A DNA stretch of 64,000 nt, from assembly GCA_035946735.1 (NCBI GenBank), contig DASYYZ010000091.1, positions 19,372 through 83,371 on the forward strand, given 5' to 3'. Under the pieces are notes generated by a model that saw only the letters and a program-made list of their open reading frames with translations, ran no database searches and was not told the origin of the DNA. The DNA comes from Gp13-AA77 sp035946735 (lineage in GTDB: Bacteria; Acidobacteriota; Terriglobia; UBA7540). The translations under genes and the position numbers were made by a program. Below, piece by piece: positions 9,560 through 17,004 of the stretch; position 1 is the stretch's first letter, and each line of letters begins with the position of its first letter.

Positions 9560-10408
9560 ATGGCACTCAGGCGCCTACTAAAACGGATTCTGGACGACAG
9601 GTACGAGAAGCTGGTGAACGCCAGCTGCTCCGAGCAACCCTATGTCATTCCGTCGGCCGTGCAACGTTACTTCAACAACGCCTATGCCTTTGAGTACGTG
9701 GCGGCGATTCGAAGCCTGGTGGGCGAGGCACAAAAGATCTTGATCGTCGGCGATGCCGGCGGCCGCGATTATTTCTCCCTAAAGCTCGTCGGTCGCCGGC
9801 CGGTGGTAATGGACGTGGCTGAGCAGCCTCTGCTCCCGGACCTGGTCATCGCGGATGCCAACGCGCCTTTGCCCTTTGCGAGCGCCACCTTCGACGCCGT
9901 GGTAATGGCAGAGGTAGTCGAGCACTTGCCGGACGATTTTGCCGCCTTGAAACGAATTCGACAGGTCCTCAAAGATGATGGGGCGTTAGTCCTCAGCGTG
10001 CCCTACTTCCACGATGCTGAGGCTACCCATGTCCGAATCCACTCTCCGCTCTCGATGGAACGTCTGCTGCGCGCCGCCGGATGGTCCGTTGCCGCCTATA
10101 TCGAAAAAGGCGGCGGACTATGCAGCCTGGCGGGTTGGTTCCCCATCGCCATGGCCGTGCACGCTGCTAATCTGCTTGCTTTCGGGCTGAGACAACGCAC
10201 TTTTTATCAACCCCTGAACCGCCAGATCGCGGCTTTTGATTTTTGGCTGGGACGGCGGCGCCATTCTCTACATCGCTGGTCGCGCTTGTACGGCGCCTTC
10301 ATCAAGTGCACTAAGGCGCCACCAGCGGATTACATCGGAATGAACGTCCGCGCATTTCAAAACCTCGACCTGCGCCTGGCCGGGACGTCAGCCTGGCCCG
10401 CCGCCTGA
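9560..10408 (+). CDS. SAM-dependent methyltransferase
   Basis: 282 residues from the ATG at 9560; a TTG at 9509 is the only earlier in-frame start. The Rossmann core contains KILIVGDAGGRDYFSLKL (motif I variant), the acidic VVMDVAE, then FDAVVMAEVVEHLPDDFAAL and LKDDGALVLSVPYFHDAEAT, a Methyltransf_11-type signature. The C-terminal 100 residues are rich in aromatic and basic residues (RQRTFYQPLNRQIAAFDFWL) and resemble membrane-associated sugar methyltransferases. It is followed 31 bp later by the CgeB-like gene. The substrate is unknown, presumably a lipid-linked saccharide. Confidence 0.8.
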   Translation: MALRRLLKRILDDRYEKLVNASCSEQPYVIPSAVQRYFNNAYAFEYVAAIRSLVGEAQKILIVGDAGGRDYFSLKLVGRRPVVMDVAEQPLLPDLVIADANAPLPFASATFDAVVMAEVVEHLPDDFAALKRIRQVLKDDGALVLSVPYFHDAEATHVRIHSPLSMERLLRAAGWSVAAYIEKGGGLCSLAGWFPIAMAVHAANLLAFGLRQRTFYQPLNRQIAAFDFWLGRRRHSLHRWSRLYGAFIKCTKAPPADYIGMNVRAFQNLDLRLAGTSAWPAA

Positions 10409-10439
10409 AGGCTGCTCAAGGAACCGACACCGCTTGACA

Positions 10440-11516
10440 ATGCGAATCCTGATCTCCGGCCATATCTATCCCGACTCCTTCGCCCGCAACATCGCCGCCG
10501 CCGCCAAAGACATGGGGCACACGGTGCTGACGGTTGATCCCCGCCCGATCCGCCGCCGTCTCGGCTACGCTGGAACGATCCTGCTGGATTATCTCGCCAA
10601 GGCCATCCCGCCAGTCGAGACGCCGGGGCATCGTGCATTGGTGCGGAGTGCGGAGAGATTCGAGCCTGATCTGGTTCTGATCGCGCACGGGACGCTCGAT
10701 CCGATGGTCGTCCGCCAACTTCGCAAGGTGACGACCGCGAGGCTAGCCGCCTGGTATCCGGACAGCCTGGCAAACCTGGGACGCCAATATTTGCTGGCGA
10801 GCGACCTTGATGCCTGGTTCTTCAAAGACCCTTACATGGTGGACATGTTTCGCGCCAGGTTGGGTCTGAATGCCTTCTACCTGCCTGAGGCCTGCAATCC
10901 GCGCTGGCATCGGAGGGTTGAGTTGAGCGACTCGGACCGGCGCCACTATGGATGCGATCTCACCAGTGCCTGCAATATGTATTACTACCGTGCGCGCATC
11001 CTCGAGATGTTTGCGAACTACAACCTGAAGATCTGGGGCAGCGGCTTTCCTTTCTGGCTCCGCTCGCCGCTGCGCGCCCACTACACAAACCACTATGTGG
11101 CCGAATCGGAGAAATCGAAGGCCTTCAATGCGGCCAAGATTGTGGTGAATACAATGTACCTCGCGGAGGTCGAAGGCGTGAACTGCCGCCTGTTCGAGGC
11201 CGCCGGCTGTGGGGCGTTTCAGATCGCCGATTGGAAGCCGGCGCTGCCTGAACTCTTTGAGCCAGAGAGGGAAATCGTAACCTTTCGAAGCCGGGAAGAG
11301 TTGCGCGAGAAGGTGGATTATTATCTGGCACGCCCGGAAGAACGGCAAGTAATTGCCGATCGGGCCTACGCCCGCGCCCATCGCGAGCACACCTATGAGA
11401 ACAGACTCCAGCGAATGTTCGAGAATCTCGGATTGATAACGGCCGTCTCGGTCCCGGACAATGAAACCGGCCTCGCAGAGGGCGACCCTGGCCGCTTGCC
11501 ATTGATCTTTAACTGA
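10440..11516 (+). CDS. CgeB-family glycosyltransferase
   Basis: 358 residues from the ATG at 10440 (a TTG two codons upstream is less likely). The N-terminal Rossmann half (MRILISGHIYPDSFARNIAA ... VLIAHGTL) is followed by the CgeB-type acceptor region with YLPEACNPRWH. The C-terminal donor domain contains NTMYLAEVEGVNCRLFEAAG, CGAFQIAD and the terminal RAYARAHREHTYENRLQRM. These are hallmarks of the spore-maturation CgeB-like glycosyltransferases (Glyco_trans_1_2). It transfers a sugar from a nucleotide donor; donor and linkage cannot be read. The stop TGA overlaps the ATG of the next gene by one base (TGATG), suggesting translational coupling. Confidence 0.83.
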   Translation: MRILISGHIYPDSFARNIAAAAKDMGHTVLTVDPRPIRRRLGYAGTILLDYLAKAIPPVETPGHRALVRSAERFEPDLVLIAHGTLDPMVVRQLRKVTTARLAAWYPDSLANLGRQYLLASDLDAWFFKDPYMVDMFRARLGLNAFYLPEACNPRWHRRVELSDSDRRHYGCDLTSACNMYYYRARILEMFANYNLKIWGSGFPFWLRSPLRAHYTNHYVAESEKSKAFNAAKIVVNTMYLAEVEGVNCRLFEAAGCGAFQIADWKPALPELFEPEREIVTFRSREELREKVDYYLARPEERQVIADRAYARAHREHTYENRLQRMFENLGLITAVSVPDNETGLAEGDPGRLPLIFN

Positions 11517-13021
11517 TGGAAATAACTCTAAATCAATCTTTGCAGGCTCTTCCCAAGGTTCCACGCACGTACGGGGTGAGCCTCTACCCTCCAACGCTCT
11601 TACGCATATTAGGAATCTCAACGCTATTCGTATGCGTCAGCCCTCTGCTTCCGGGCCGCGATTTGGGCTTCAATCTCGAAGTCGGCGCGTGTACGTCTCT
11701 CCTGTCTCTGGTCGTTCTGTTTCCTGTTGCTTTGAAAGGGACCACCGAACGCGGCTTGTTGCCTTATGCCGGAACACCCTTTGTGGTTCTTAACTTTGCG
11801 TACTTTGTTGTCGCCAGCCTAGCGCCGCTCCTTTTCCCCAATGCCTACTATGGAACTATCTCGTTAAACGCACTCCCGATTTCGCTGCTTATCCTTTGTG
11901 CGGGGTTCTTGTCGTTTGCCATGGGGGTCTTGCTGTCGGGCAGCATGGCTCGGAGGCAGCGCTCGGGCAGCCCCGGAAAGATATCCGGTCTGGGCGTGCT
12001 TACAGTAGTGTCCTCAATTGCCCTTTGGATCACGCGCACCATCCTAGCAACGATGGGCTTCGGCGTAACGCACGTGCCGACCATGGTTCCCCTCGATTCA
12101 ACGGTCAGTCAGATGGGAGTACTGGCGGGCTCCGTCGCTTACTTACCACTGTCTTTATGCATGGCTAGGATCTGTAGCAGTTCGTCACCCCCACACCAAA
12201 TCCGCGTGTGGAGGAAGTATCTCTCGTGGGTGTTCATAACGGACATTCTCTACTACACGCTGGCTGGCTCCAGGTTGGGACTTCTCTGGGAAATCTTAAT
12301 AGTCGTTTGGGTCTTGTCGTACCGCAGGGTACGGATCGTGCCGAGGGCTCTGATTCCTGTGCTTGGTCTGGCCCTGTGCGGTGCCCTGGCCGTGGTATAT
12401 GCCGAACGGGCGGCTCTTGAAGGCGTCCATCCCGAACTCGGCGAGAATCACTTGAGATTAAGCCGGACCTATCTTCCAGCAACTGGGGAGAGTCTAGTGG
12501 GGAGCAACCTTTGGTCAACGCTCGAAATGGGCGGTACCAGCGATGCGGGTAGGTTGACTGCGGTCGGTCCTTTTTCTGGGGTCGCTGAAAGAGTGGTGGG
12601 CGGCCGATATTCCCTGATGTGGGGTGAAACGTTCGGTGCTGAGATGCCTTTGCTAATTCCTCACGTCTTCTGGCCCACTAAGCCAATCGGGGAAAAAATC
12701 GACTTCATCATAAACCGTAACTTCGATCTCTTCTCGCTGGACGAACTTAGCAGCTGCGAGACCGAGTTGATCGCGAACTTCGGAGTCATAGGTCTTTGCG
12801 TGGGCATGCTTCTGTACGGAATAATCACAGAGAGATTTTGCGCCCCCCTTTCTGCCGGTTCTGCCCTTTCGGAGCGAACTATAGTTCTCCTGCTCTGCAC
12901 GATGCCTGCGCTGTTTCGCGTCGAGACGGACATAACCAGTATCCTGGTCGGGCTACGGGTAGTCGTGCCAGTTTGGGCCATCCTGCGGTTATTGGAGACA
13001 AGAGGACGCGCAGCAGCGTGA
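11516..13021 (+). CDS. Multi-spanning O-antigen polymerase-like protein
   Basis: 501 residues with about ten or more hydrophobic segments. A long loop near residues 280-400 contains GVHPELGENHLRLSRTYLPA and HVFWPTKPIGEKIDF, reminiscent of Wzy-type oligosaccharide repeat-unit polymerases. Sequence conservation in this family is low, so the call rests on topology, length and position between glycosyltransferase genes. Codon use looks less GC-biased at third positions than in neighbouring genes (for example ATA, TTA and AAT codons near the start), as often seen for wzy genes acquired by transfer. The stop overlaps the GTG start of the next gene. Confidence 0.65.
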   Translation: MEITLNQSLQALPKVPRTYGVSLYPPTLLRILGISTLFVCVSPLLPGRDLGFNLEVGACTSLLSLVVLFPVALKGTTERGLLPYAGTPFVVLNFAYFVVASLAPLLFPNAYYGTISLNALPISLLILCAGFLSFAMGVLLSGSMARRQRSGSPGKISGLGVLTVVSSIALWITRTILATMGFGVTHVPTMVPLDSTVSQMGVLAGSVAYLPLSLCMARICSSSSPPHQIRVWRKYLSWVFITDILYYTLAGSRLGLLWEILIVVWVLSYRRVRIVPRALIPVLGLALCGALAVVYAERAALEGVHPELGENHLRLSRTYLPATGESLVGSNLWSTLEMGGTSDAGRLTAVGPFSGVAERVVGGRYSLMWGETFGAEMPLLIPHVFWPTKPIGEKIDFIINRNFDLFSLDELSSCETELIANFGVIGLCVGMLLYGIITERFCAPLSAGSALSERTIVLLLCTMPALFRVETDITSILVGLRVVVPVWAILRLLETRGRAAA

Positions 13022-14478
13022 AAGTACTGATTCTCGCCACCGACATCTACACCCGGGGCGGCATTGCCCGCTACACTGCCACGCTGGCAACGGCCCTTGG
13101 GCAGTTAATGGGTCCGTCAAGCGTGGATCTGCTGCCGCTGCTCGACGACTCGGAACGTAGATTCACTCCGAAGGAGTATCGGATTCTGGAAGCGACTACC
13201 GCCAAGCTGAGGATGATCCAGAAGATTCGGCACGCGGCGCGCGCCTTGAGGTGCGCGAACTCAGGCTCCGACCTTGTGGTCTGCAGTCACGTGGGTCTCG
13301 CGCCCATCGCCGCCCTCATCCGCTTACGCCATGGAACGCCATACTTCGTGGTTTGCCACGGGTCCGAAGCCTGGGAGGTCTTGCCTCGCTTAAAACGCGT
13401 CGCGCTCGAGCAAGCGGACGCAGTGCTGGCGGTCAGCCAGTTCACGGCTGGCGCAGTCGCGAAGGCGAACGGCATCCCGAACGCGAAGATCAGGCTGCTG
13501 CCTAACGCCATTCCGGAAGACATGGTCCGGCGGCTGGTTGATCCTGACTCTGATGCAGACAGTGAGCGCATGGGGCCTGATTCAGTGTCATTCCGGGCGC
13601 AGCCCCGTCCCATGTCATTCCGAGCGCAGCGAGGAATCTCGCTCTGGACGGAGAGAAAAAGCCAAACCAGATTCCTCGCTCCGCCGCGCTACGCTCGGAA
13701 TGACAGTCGGAGGATTTCGACGCTCAGACCCGCTGACAGATGGCCTGAGCTTAGGAATGGCGGCCTTGGGAACGGGCCTTTACTGCTTTCGGTGGGCAGC
13801 CTCAAAACGGAGCACGCCTACAAAGGCGTGGACACGGTGATTGAGGCGCTGCCCCGCATTATCGGCGTCGTGCCTGGAGTTCGCTATCTCGTGGTGGGTG
13901 ACGGCGACAATCGCCCGAACCTCGAACGCCTCGCCGCCGCCCGGGGAGTTTCCGAGCGCGTCACATTCGCCGGCGAGGTGACGGACGCCGATCTCGCGGA
14001 GCATTATCGTGCTTGCGACCTGTTCGTACTGCCCAGCCGGACGTCTCTACGCGAGGGAAGCCGTCCCGGCACTGCGGAGGGCGAGGGGTTCGGCCGCGTC
14101 TACGCGGAGGCAGCGCTTGCGGGCAAGCCTGTCGTGGGCAGCCGCGATGGGGGCGCGGCGGAAGCGGTCCTCCATGGCCGGACCGGGCTGCTGGTGAATC
14201 CGCGATCGACCGAAGAAATCGCCACTGCGGTGATCGCTCTGCTCACGGCGCCTGAACGGGCCGCAGCTATGGGCGCCGAGGGCCGTTGTTGGGCCCTCGA
14301 GAATTTCACCGTCGAAGCCATGCGGCGCTCACTAGAGAGCGTTCTTTCGTCCGTTGTCCCTAACCAAAGTTCTCAGTCATCAGTTTTCAGTTCTCAGTTA
14401 GTTGTCAGTCATGCCCGGCCAGTTGCGCACTACGAACAACGGTCTACGAACCACGAGGTGCAAACTGCGGACAACTGA
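13018..14478 (+). CDS. Family 4 glycosyltransferase with repeat-derived insertion and tail
   Basis: 486 residues from the GTG at 13018, which overlaps the upstream TGA; the open frame extends further upstream but covers the membrane protein gene. The N-terminal acceptor domain begins VKVLILATDIYTRGGIARYT. The C-terminal donor domain has LLSVGSLKTEHAYKGVDTVI and the E-x7-E region GEGFGRVYAEAALAGKPVVG. Between the two domains, about residues 180-240, lies a low-complexity stretch (SFRAQRGISLWTERK ... RYARNDS) encoded by a palindromic repeat. The last 40 residues (from about SSVVPNQSSQSSVFSSQL) are also encoded by simple repeat DNA. Both make this protein longer than a usual GT4 enzyme of about 380-400 residues. 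Confidence 0.85.
   Translation: MKVLILATDIYTRGGIARYTATLATALGQLMGPSSVDLLPLLDDSERRFTPKEYRILEATTAKLRMIQKIRHAARALRCANSGSDLVVCSHVGLAPIAALIRLRHGTPYFVVCHGSEAWEVLPRLKRVALEQADAVLAVSQFTAGAVAKANGIPNAKIRLLPNAIPEDMVRRLVDPDSDADSERMGPDSVSFRAQPRPMSFRAQRGISLWTERKSQTRFLAPPRYARNDSRRISTLRPADRWPELRNGGLGNGPLLLSVGSLKTEHAYKGVDTVIEALPRIIGVVPGVRYLVVGDGDNRPNLERLAAARGVSERVTFAGEVTDADLAEHYRACDLFVLPSRTSLREGSRPGTAEGEGFGRVYAEAALAGKPVVGSRDGGAAEAVLHGRTGLLVNPRSTEEIATAVIALLTAPERAAAMGAEGRCWALENFTVEAMRRSLESVLSSVVPNQSSQSSVFSSQLVVSHARPVAHYEQRSTNHEVQTADN
13613..13705 (+). repeat. 93-bp palindromic repeat inserted in frame in a GT4 gene
   Basis: The left arm (13613-13639) starts TGTCATTCCGAGCG and continues CAGCGAGGAATCT. The right arm (13669-13705) is its near-complete reverse complement with about ten extra bases. 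The central spacer is about 29 bp. Element length is 93 bp, a multiple of three, and both arms are read through without a stop, adding 31 codons. A partial copy of the left arm (TGTCATTCCGGGCGCAGCCC) lies just upstream at 13587. Repeats of this look are usually intergenic in Acidobacteriota and other soil bacteria (from general knowledge, not searched). Confidence 0.8.
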
Positions 14479-14498
14479 CTACTGAGAACTGAAAACTG
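14381..14498. repeat. Inverted pair of CAGTTTTCAGTTCTCAG repeats
   Basis: A 17-base block at 14381-14397 recurs exactly as its reverse complement at 14482-14498. The flanks are further CAGTT/CTCAG variants (14370-14410). The block between also contains ACTACGAACAACGGTCTACG, related to the repeats at 15781-15888. The left part encodes the serine-rich tail of the upstream glycosyltransferase. The right part forms the 11-16 bases before the next start codon, where a ribosome-binding site would be expected but none is obvious. Confidence 0.75.
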
Positions 14499-14508
14499 AC
14501 AACTTCTT

Positions 14509-15801
14509 ATGAACTTCGTCATCGAGGCACTTGGGCTGACGGCGGGAGGCGGCAAGGCTGGCCTGCTGAGGCTGCTGCCTGCGCTCGCCGGTCAGGGCCG
14601 ACGCCACAAGTTCGTGGCGGTACTCGCTGACCTCGAAGAGTTTCGCGTCCTGGAGCGATCTAACCTGAGAGTCATCCTGCAGCAAAAGCCCGCCAGCCTG
14701 CTGCGCCGGCACCTTCACCTGCAGCAGACCGTGCCGCGAATCTGCGCCGACGAGCGCGCCGACGTCTTGCTGTGCCTGGGCAATTTCGGGCCGTGGCGGC
14801 CGCTGCTGCCCACGGTCGTGCTGATGCACAACGCGCGCTACGTGTCGGGCGACGTAGTGCGGCAGACGTTGCGCGAGCGGCTGATCACGTGGTATGGCAG
14901 GCGCTACTTGCGCCGGCTGCGGGGAGACGTGCGCCTGCTGGTACAAACGGAGCTGATGAAGCAACGGCTGGTGGAGGCGCACGGGATTGCGCCCTCGAGG
15001 ATCGTGGTGATCCCTGACAGCGACGCACTGCCGCCCGAAACTGGAAGAACTGCCTACCAACGGCCGTGCTACTCGGCGGTGCGGAAAGGCTCAGCCTTTC
15101 CGCGGGACGGGGAACAAAATCAAGCGTTTGTCGTCTTGCCGGAAGGGGGTAGCCTTTCCGCGCCGCAAGGCGGCAAACCCGCTAACTCTTCCTTTACCTT
15201 TCTCTGCCTGGCACGCTACTACCCGCACAAGAATCTGGAGGTGCTGGTGAAGGCTATGAAGCGGTTGAGCGCTCATTCCCGCCGGTCGGCGCGCTGCCTC
15301 CTCACCATTCATCCGGACCAGCATCCAGGAGCCCAAAAGCTCCTCCGGAAAATCGTCTCAGAACGCCTGGAGCAAATTCTGGTCAATATCGGCCCGCTCG
15401 ACGGCAATGAAGTGGTGGAGGCATATCGCTCGGCCGATGCTCTCATTCTCCCCAGCCTGCTCGAGTCTTTCGGGCGCACGTATCTCGAAGCCATGCGGTT
15501 CGATCTGCCCATTCTGACGAGCGACCGCGATTTTGCGCACGAAGTGTGCGCTGGGGCAGCGCTCTATTTTGACCCGCTCGATCCGGAGAGCGTCGCCCGG
15601 AGCATGGCGCGGATCATGGAAGACACTGAATTGCGCGATCGCTTGGCGGCTGAGCGCCGGGGTATCCCCATTCGATCCTGGGACGAGGTTGCGGCCCGGT
15701 TCGTGGACGTTTTGGAGCGCGCCGCGACCGAACCGAAGTCGTGCACGCTAGTCAATCAGCGTCTGTCGGCGCTGCGGCAGTTCGTAGATCGTAGATCGTA
15801 G
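14509..15801 (+). CDS. Glycosyltransferase, GT4-like, with repeat-derived insertion
   Basis: 430 residues, ATG at 14509. The N-terminal domain begins MNFVIEALGLTAGGGKAGLL. A tyrosine/arginine-rich acceptor segment follows (LITWYGRRYLRRLRGDVRLL). The donor domain has FLCLARYYPHKNLEVLVKAM and LPSLLESFGRTYLEAMRFDL, with the E-x7-E pattern and the nucleotide-binding Gly/Glu region. Residues about 185-225 (AVRKGSAFPRDGEQNQ ... SLSAPQGGKPAN) are not part of the fold and are encoded by a hairpin-rich repeat. The final FVDRRS is produced by the GTAGATC repeats overlapping the stop codon. It probably adds one sugar of the repeat unit. Confidence 0.83.
   Translation: MNFVIEALGLTAGGGKAGLLRLLPALAGQGRRHKFVAVLADLEEFRVLERSNLRVILQQKPASLLRRHLHLQQTVPRICADERADVLLCLGNFGPWRPLLPTVVLMHNARYVSGDVVRQTLRERLITWYGRRYLRRLRGDVRLLVQTELMKQRLVEAHGIAPSRIVVIPDSDALPPETGRTAYQRPCYSAVRKGSAFPRDGEQNQAFVVLPEGGSLSAPQGGKPANSSFTFLCLARYYPHKNLEVLVKAMKRLSAHSRRSARCLLTIHPDQHPGAQKLLRKIVSERLEQILVNIGPLDGNEVVEAYRSADALILPSLLESFGRTYLEAMRFDLPILTSDRDFAHEVCAGAALYFDPLDPESVARSMARIMEDTELRDRLAAERRGIPIRSWDEVAARFVDVLERAATEPKSCTLVNQRLSALRQFVDRRS
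15081..15176 (+). repeat. Hairpin-rich repeat absorbed into a glycosyltransferase gene
   Basis: 15081-15103 is a perfect stem-loop: GCGGAAAGGC, loop TCA, GCCTTTCCGC. The string TAGCCTTTCCGCGCCGCAAG at 15150-15169 repeats one arm and continues into a GCCGCAAGGCGGC mini-palindrome. The stretch lies between the two Rossmann domains of the enzyme, the same structural position as the 13613-13705 insertion in the preceding gene. Confidence 0.65.
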
Positions 15802-15888
15802 TTCGTAGTTCGTGGTGGAAGGGTGCTGCGTGTCGAATGACTGGGATTGCGAGGGCTCGTCAATGAACTACGAACAACGTCCACGAAC
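15781..15888. repeat. CGTAGTTCGT-type simple repeats
   Basis: Direct GTAGATC and GTAGTTC units run from 15781 to 15813. GAACTACGAACAACGTCCAC at 15865-15884 is the inverted counterpart. Together they fill most of the gap between the glycosyltransferase and the epimerase gene. The first units provide the stop codon and last codons of the upstream gene. Confidence 0.7.
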
Positions 15889-15951
15889 AGCCGGAGTGCT
15901 GAATCCTCAAATGAACGACCCACAACCGAGGACTGACAAACGAGGCCTGTC

Positions 15952-17004
15952 ATGAAAATCCTTGTAACGGGCGGCCTGGGAGCCATCGGAAGCTGGCTGG
16001 TGCCGGAGTTGCGCCGGCGCGGCCACGAGGTCTGGTTCTGCGATCTCGCCCACCATCACGATCCGCAATACGTGCGCTCGGACGTGGCCGAGTATCGCCA
16101 ACTGGAGCGCATCTTCGACCGCCAGCGCTTCGACATGGTCTATCACCTGGCGGCGGAGTTCGGGCGCTGGAACGGCGAAGACTTTTACGAGACCTTGTGG
16201 CGCAGCAATGTGATTGGAACCAAGAACCTGATCCGGCTGCACGAGAAGCACCGCTTCCGCCTGGTCTTTTTCTCCACCTCGGAGGTTTACGGCGACTGGA
16301 GCGGAGTGATGCGCGAAGAGGTCATGGACCATCACGAAGTGCGCCAGCTTAATGACTACGCCATGACAAAGTGGGTGGGCGAGATGCAGGTGTTGAACTC
16401 GGCCCAGATGACGGGCACCGAGAGCGTTCGCGTCAGGCTCTTCAACGTCTACGGACCCGGCGAAAAGTACAGCCCCTACCGCAGCGTGATCTGTCTGTTC
16501 TGCTATCGCGCCCTGCACGACCTTCCTTACACGGTCTATCTGGACCATCACCGCTCTTGCATTTATGTGAGCGACGCCGTGTTTACGCTGGCCAATCTCG
16601 CGGACAACTTCGTTCCGGGCGAGGTCTATAACGTGGGCTCAACCGAGTATCACGACATCAAGACCGTGTCGGACCTGGTGTTGGGCGCGCTCGGCAAAGA
16701 CGATCGCCTGGTGACCTATAAGGCTTCGGAGCCATTCACCACGCGCGACAAGAAAATCGATGTCACCCGGGCGGAGCGGGATCTTCGGCATCGCTCTCAA
16801 GTGTCCCTGGCGGCAGGACTGGCGCGGACTCTTGAATGGATGCGGCAATACTATGGGCTTAATTCCGCGCTCGAGCCGCAGTGCTCTCCGCTCGTAAGCG
16901 CGGCCTCGCTGCGCCAAAACGCGAAAGTGGTTTCCTGTCACTTGCCTCGTCACGCGCCAAGACGCAATGAAAATCGTCATCCTGGCACAGCATTTCCCTC
17001 CTGA
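15952..17004 (+). CDS. NAD-dependent sugar epimerase/dehydratase (extended SDR)
   Basis: 350 residues. The Rossmann glycine motif is at the very N-terminus (MKILVTGGLGAIGSWLVPEL, GxxGxxG). The catalytic S/T region is FFSTSEVYGDW and the active-site Y-x3-K is YAMTK (about residues 136-140). RLFNVYGPGEKYSPYRSVI and the substrate loop HHRSCIYVSDAV are typical of UDP-glucose epimerase-like enzymes. It makes or alters a nucleotide sugar for the cluster; epimerase, dehydratase or decarboxylase activity cannot be separated by eye. The last 40 residues are basic and low-similarity, and the 3' end overlaps the next gene by 38 bp. Confidence 0.86.
   Translation: MKILVTGGLGAIGSWLVPELRRRGHEVWFCDLAHHHDPQYVRSDVAEYRQLERIFDRQRFDMVYHLAAEFGRWNGEDFYETLWRSNVIGTKNLIRLHEKHRFRLVFFSTSEVYGDWSGVMREEVMDHHEVRQLNDYAMTKWVGEMQVLNSAQMTGTESVRVRLFNVYGPGEKYSPYRSVICLFCYRALHDLPYTVYLDHHRSCIYVSDAVFTLANLADNFVPGEVYNVGSTEYHDIKTVSDLVLGALGKDDRLVTYKASEPFTTRDKKIDVTRAERDLRHRSQVSLAAGLARTLEWMRQYYGLNSALEPQCSPLVSAASLRQNAKVVSCHLPRHAPRRNENRHPGTAFPS

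Noticed and set aside
10743..11621. 292-residue minus-strand frame
   Set aside because: Antisense to the CgeB-like glycosyltransferase.
14361..14506. Possible CRISPR-like array of repeats
   Set aside because: Units are short, irregular and inverted rather than direct with equal spacers; no cas genes nearby.
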